A stretch of DNA of 29,647 nucleotides, taken from positions 1 to 29,647 of IMG/VR virus record IMGVR_UViG_3300036859_000303. One strand, given 5' to 3'. The notes below the pieces were generated by a model that saw nothing but the letters and a program-made list of their open reading frames with translations, was not told where the DNA came from and ran no database searches. Position numbers and translations under genes: made by a program. Below, in pieces: positions 25,958 through 29,647 of the stretch. The DNA is from a virus. Numbering within the stretch: position 1 is the stretch's first letter; each line of letters starts with the position of its first letter.

Positions 25958-28561
25958 ATGCTTTCTGTAGCGGTACCGGACTACGGCTCACGCGCTGCTC
26001 GGCTGGTGCTGATCGGCGAGGCTCCTGGCAGCCAGGAGATGCTCCGCCGGACGCCGTTCGTCGGCCCGAGTGGCAAGCTGCTCGAGCGCTGGTGGGCAGC
26101 ATCCGGGCTCAGCCGACGCGATTTCTACATCACGAACACGGTGGGGTACCAGCCACGGGGCAAGGTGGAAGCGCTGTCGCGTGCTGAGCTGGACGACTGG
26201 ATAGCTGCACTGCACGATCGGCTAGCCAAGCTGGACGATCCTTGGCTGATCGTACCGACCGGGGCAGTGGCGCTCGAGGCGTTGACCGGCAAGCACGGCA
26301 TCCTGAAGCACCGGGGTAGCGTGTATAGCTATACCGACAATCGGGGGCGGGTGGTGAAGGTGATTCCGACGGTGCATCCGGCGGCGACGTTCCGGGAGCC
26401 ATCGCTGGAGAAGGCGTGCCGGGCCGACTGGGCGCGGATCGCGGCGGACAGCCAGTTCCGAGAATTGCGGCTGCCCGAGCGCGCCCACTACATCAATCCG
26501 AGCCTCGACGACGTGCGGTGGTTCGTGGACGAAGTGGCTGCGCACGGCCGGGTGCTCTCCGTCGACATCGAGACGCCACGACGAGAGACCTGGACCCCGA
26601 CGGTGCTGAAGTCCGGCAAGCCGGGAAAGCCGAAGCGATCACTCGGCGAGCCTTACATTGCGTGTGTGGGATTCAGCTTCGACCCGGCCTTCGCGATGTG
26701 CATACCGACGACTGCTGAGTATTGGGGCTCGGAGGGCCGGTGTCGGCGGGTGTGGGGGCTGGTGCAGCAGCTCTGCCAAGACCCTGTGACCGAGAAGGTG
26801 CTGCAGAATGGCGGCTTCGACACCTGGTGGCTGGAGCGCGAGCAGAGCATTCGGATGGTGAACTACCGCTGGGACTGCAAAGCGATGCATCACTGTTTGG
26901 ACCCCACTGACAGCCATAGCTTGGCGTACATGGCGAGCGTCGATACACGCCAGCAATTTTGGAAGGACGAAGCGAAAGACCCAGACGAGATAATGAAGTA
27001 CGCCAGCAACCAGGAGGCTTTTTTTACGTACAATTGTCTCGACGTCGAGGTCCAGCGGGAGCTGTACGATGTCTACGAGCGGGAATTGCAGCGCCGTGGG
27101 CTGCTCGGCACGTACATCCAGCACTACCGGAACCTGTTCTGGCCGCTGTTGCAGATCAGTCTGCACGGGCTAGCAGTGGATTCCGAGATGCGAGCCGTCA
27201 AGGAAGCAGAGTTCAAAGCCGAGATATCTCGGCTGCGAAGTGAGCTGTCGGAGCGTACCGGTACCGAACTGTATGGTAAGACCAGTCTGTCGCCAACCAA
27301 GCTAGCGGCTTACCTGTACGGTACTCCAATCAAGCAGAAGTGTCCGACTTGTGGAGGCCGGAAAGCCAAAGCTGGCTGTCAGTCCTGCAGGCAAACCGGC
27401 AAGGCGCTTGTTAGCCTGCCGCAGTCACTGCGACTGCCGAAGCAGATGCTGAAAGGAAAGCTGACCACGCGCGAGGTAGCGGTGCGGAAGCTGATGCTGA
27501 AGTTTCCGGACAAGCTGGGTGTGACTGGGCAGCTGATACTGGATCAGCGTCGGACTCAGCAGCTGGTGAACTTCGTGAAGGAATCTCGTGTGGACCCGGA
27601 CGGCCGGATGCGGTCCAGTTACGGCTTCAGCCCGGAGACCGGACGGCTCAGCAGCACGAGAGCGCCGAACCGCCGCGGCTGCAATGCCCAGAACCAGGAC
27701 CGAGAAATACTCGAGATGTACAAGGCCGACGAGGGTTGTGTGCTGCTGGAGGCAGACTATAGCCAAGGTGAGAGCCGAATCGTCGACGTGCTGACGCAGG
27801 ACCGGGTGTTGGTGGACCGGGCGTACAGCAAGCCGTGGGAGCGGGACGTGCACCGGGAGACCGCGGCCATCGTGTTTCGGGTACCGCTTCGAGCGGTTAC
27901 CGACCTGCAGCGCGAGCTGGGAAAGCGAGCCAAACACGCCGGCAACTACGACGTCCACGGCAAGACGTTCTCGGAGGAGCTATCGAAGGACGGCTACACG
28001 TTCACGCCCGAGGAGTGCGAGGCGTGGATTCAGCAGGCGGTCGAGCCAGCGATCCGCCACTGGCAGCGCCGGATTCGAATGGAGCTGATGCGGCACCGGA
28101 AGCTGGTGTCGCCGTTCGGGTGTACGATCAGCTTTCCGTACGAGCGGCTGGACAGCAATCTGTACCGTAGGGGCTATGCCTGGAAGCCCCAGCACACACT
28201 AGCTAAGATGCTGAACCTGTTTGGGATGGTGCCGCTGGCGAGGTGGCTGGCTCGAGAGGCCGTTCCCGCCCGGGTGAACGCCAACATCCACGATGCGTTG
28301 AAGGTGAGCGTGCCACCTGAGTGGGCCTACGATGTAGCTGAGTTCATGGGCACGAGCATGTCGCAGCCGCTCGACATCGAAGGGATTCCGCTTGCGATCC
28401 CTGTGGAGTACAAGGTAGGACTGCGAGGTGGCGGGCCGGGCACGGTGAAGCTGAAGCGCCTGCCGAGCCGAGAGGAGTTCGACCGAGTGGTGGCGAGCGT
28501 GATGGACGACAGCACGGCTGTACCAGCCGCCGTACCCGACGTTGCAGCAGCCGAAGTCTAG
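25958..28561 (+). CDS. Uracil-DNA-glycosylase-like domain fused to family A DNA polymerase
   Basis: The product has 867 residues from ATG 25958 (GGAGG upstream). GTG 25913 would add 15. The N-terminal UDG-fold domain (about 10-165) has GEAPGSQE (20-27), PFVGPSGKLL (33-42) and HPAATF (140-145), the motifs of family 4/5-type glycosylases. The 3'-5' exonuclease (about 195-390) has VDIE (Asp203, Glu205), NGGFD (Asn284, Asp288) and YNCLD (Tyr358, Asp362). The polymerase has FSPETGRLSS, motif A EADYSQGESR (Asp600, Glu605), motif B GKRAKHAGNY (Lys656, Tyr664) and motif C IHDAL (Asp779). Between thumb and fingers lies a zinc-ribbon insert with Cys462, Cys465, Cys474 and Cys477. Motif C has Ala where HDE is usual. 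All catalytic acids are kept. Confidence 0.85.
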   Translation: MLSVAVPDYGSRAARLVLIGEAPGSQEMLRRTPFVGPSGKLLERWWAASGLSRRDFYITNTVGYQPRGKVEALSRAELDDWIAALHDRLAKLDDPWLIVPTGAVALEALTGKHGILKHRGSVYSYTDNRGRVVKVIPTVHPAATFREPSLEKACRADWARIAADSQFRELRLPERAHYINPSLDDVRWFVDEVAAHGRVLSVDIETPRRETWTPTVLKSGKPGKPKRSLGEPYIACVGFSFDPAFAMCIPTTAEYWGSEGRCRRVWGLVQQLCQDPVTEKVLQNGGFDTWWLEREQSIRMVNYRWDCKAMHHCLDPTDSHSLAYMASVDTRQQFWKDEAKDPDEIMKYASNQEAFFTYNCLDVEVQRELYDVYERELQRRGLLGTYIQHYRNLFWPLLQISLHGLAVDSEMRAVKEAEFKAEISRLRSELSERTGTELYGKTSLSPTKLAAYLYGTPIKQKCPTCGGRKAKAGCQSCRQTGKALVSLPQSLRLPKQMLKGKLTTREVAVRKLMLKFPDKLGVTGQLILDQRRTQQLVNFVKESRVDPDGRMRSSYGFSPETGRLSSTRAPNRRGCNAQNQDREILEMYKADEGCVLLEADYSQGESRIVDVLTQDRVLVDRAYSKPWERDVHRETAAIVFRVPLRAVTDLQRELGKRAKHAGNYDVHGKTFSEELSKDGYTFTPEECEAWIQQAVEPAIRHWQRRIRMELMRHRKLVSPFGCTISFPYERLDSNLYRRGYAWKPQHTLAKMLNLFGMVPLARWLAREAVPARVNANIHDALKVSVPPEWAYDVAEFMGTSMSQPLDIEGIPLAIPVEYKVGLRGGGPGTVKLKRLPSREEFDRVVASVMDDSTAVPAAVPDVAAAEV

Positions 28562-28581
28562 CCGCCCGAAGGCCCGCAGCT

Positions 28582-29647
28582 GTGCAACCGCCCGCCGCCC
28601 CAGCTCCAGCTACCTTTCTCAGCCTCTACAAAGCTCACTGCGGCCGTACCGAGGTGCCCGAGCCGTACCACCTCTGGGTCAGCCTCGCGCTGATCGCCAG
28701 CTGCGTGTCCGATCGGGTGTGGATCGAGAAGCTCCGGGGTAGCCGCTGGGTACCGAACCTCTACGTGCTGCTGCTCGGCCCGAGCGGGCTTGGCAAGGGC
28801 GAAGCAATCAATACGGCGTGTCGGCTCGTGAAGCCGTACACGGAGAAGCAGCTCGGTGCCGACGGTCAGCCCTTGCCGATGCTGAACGTCTACTACGGCA
28901 AGGCGACGGGCCAGTATGTGGCTGACTTCATGTCGGGTCGGGAGCGGGATGCGCCGCGGCGGGTCACCCGCCGGATGGTACGAAAGGTAGAACCGAAGCA
29001 GCGGCTCATGCTGGTCAACGAGGAACTGGCGCTCGACATCGGTCGCGGCCCGCAGGCAGACGACTTCATCAAGTACATGACCGGGCTGTACAGCGGAAGC
29101 CCGTTACCGTTCCGGGATGGCACTCGCACGGCTGGCGAAGCCGCGGTCCCGAACCCGTGCTTGAACTGGCTAGCCGGCACCACCGAGGAATGGCTGGTAG
29201 CCAGTGTGACTCGCGACGCCATCGAGGGCGGATTTTTTGCTAGGGTGGTCACGGTCGTCGGGGACTACGATCTCGACAACCGGGTGCCAGAGCCTACCTA
29301 TCCGCTCGACTACGATGCGATCGTGGCGGCGCTGCGGCGCTGCGTGGAGATCCTGTTGACTGTCGCGGAGGGGCCGGTCGCGATGACGCCATCGGCACAG
29401 CTGGTAGCCAACCATTGGTACTCGGTCCGGCCGACGCCGGCCGATGAACAGCTGCTGCCGACGTGGAAGCGGCAGCCCGTGCTGGTATACAAGGTGGCGA
29501 TGCTGCTGGCGCTGTCCAGCTGGGTGGTGCGGTATGCGCTCTGGCAAGATGACGGCGCCGAAGGGCTCGCACCGGAGCTTGTCATCGACCGGGCCGAGAT
29601 CATCGCCGCACAGCGGATGCTGGTCAAGGTGCAGGCACCGATCGGCC
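28582..29647 (+). CDS. DUF3987-like phage helicase/primase ATPase (3' end cut by window)
   Basis: The reading frame is open from GTG 28582 to the right edge (355 codons). The N-terminus (TFLSLYKAHCG, PEPYHLWVSLALIAS) is helical. A P-loop follows as LLLGPSGLGKGEAI (about 62-75), and LMLVNEEL (about 137-144) is the Walker B strand. Later helices (LNWLAGTTEEWLV, GGFFARVVTVVGD) match the DUF3987 pattern as I know it from phages, where such proteins act as replicative helicase or primase-helicase next to the polymerase. The P-loop ends in GKG rather than GKS or GKT. The Ser/Thr that coordinates magnesium is replaced by Gly, which is unusual. The start lies 20 bases after the polymerase stop. Confidence 0.7.
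   Translation, partial: MQPPAAPAPATFLSLYKAHCGRTEVPEPYHLWVSLALIASCVSDRVWIEKLRGSRWVPNLYVLLLGPSGLGKGEAINTACRLVKPYTEKQLGADGQPLPMLNVYYGKATGQYVADFMSGRERDAPRRVTRRMVRKVEPKQRLMLVNEELALDIGRGPQADDFIKYMTGLYSGSPLPFRDGTRTAGEAAVPNPCLNWLAGTTEEWLVASVTRDAIEGGFFARVVTVVGDYDLDNRVPEPTYPLDYDAIVAALRRCVEILLTVAEGPVAMTPSAQLVANHWYSVRPTPADEQLLPTWKRQPVLVYKVAMLLALSSWVVRYALWQDDGAEGLAPELVIDRAEIIAAQRMLVKVQAPIG

Overview
The window looks like about 30 kb of a tailed double-stranded DNA phage (or prophage) of a GC-rich bacterium, probably from environmental DNA. It holds a terminase, a portal, a scaffold-like protein, a major capsid protein, a Cas4-like nuclease, a Sak4-like ATPase, a family A DNA polymerase and a DUF3987-like helicase. 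No integrase, repressor, lysis or tail genes are visible. The host cannot be named from the sequence. Both ends cut through genes (a glycosyltransferase-like gene at 1, a helicase at 29647).

Layout. Genes from about 13.4 kb down to 1 run on the minus strand and form the packaging and head module: candidate small terminase, large terminase, portal, a 27-residue basic protein, a 122-residue protein, scaffold-like protein, two virion proteins, HNH endonuclease, major capsid, second HNH endonuclease, a small structural protein, a methyltransferase and a glycosyltransferase-like protein. About 2.4 kb of bacterial-type DNA (about 5.82 to 8.21 kb) interrupts this module. It carries a ribbon-helix-helix gene with a truncated DUF262 gene, an IS1-like transposase, a two-gene unit of unknown function and what looks like one end of an IS21-type element. 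From 13.4 to 14.6 kb lies a non-coding divergence region with clustered AGCT motifs, short direct repeats, hairpins and an AT-rich tract. It is the likely site of promoters and possibly of a replication origin or packaging signal.

From 14.6 kb to the end all genes run on the plus strand, mostly with stop/start overlaps, as one long early or middle transcript. First come a small zinc-knuckle protein and a three-gene overlapping unit holding a shortened IS1595/ISXO2-type transposase. Next is a DUF932 protein, then a chain of very small overlapping genes that includes a secreted alkaline-phosphatase-superfamily enzyme. The DNA metabolism block follows: a PD-(D/E)XK nuclease with four cysteines, the Sak4-like ATPase, a Pro/Ala-rich possible ssDNA-binding protein, a uracil-glycosylase-like domain fused to DNA polymerase, and the helicase.

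The most notable points are: the Sak4-like ATPase has its Walker A half at the C-terminus, after the Walker B half, so it appears circularly permuted at normal length; the major capsid gene has no ATG, GTG or TTG at its well-placed ribosome site but an ATC; homing-type HNH genes bracket the capsid gene; a 73-bp palindrome in the bacterial insert carries two mirror-image promoters; and a hexanucleotide GGGNNC array encodes a Gly-X run.
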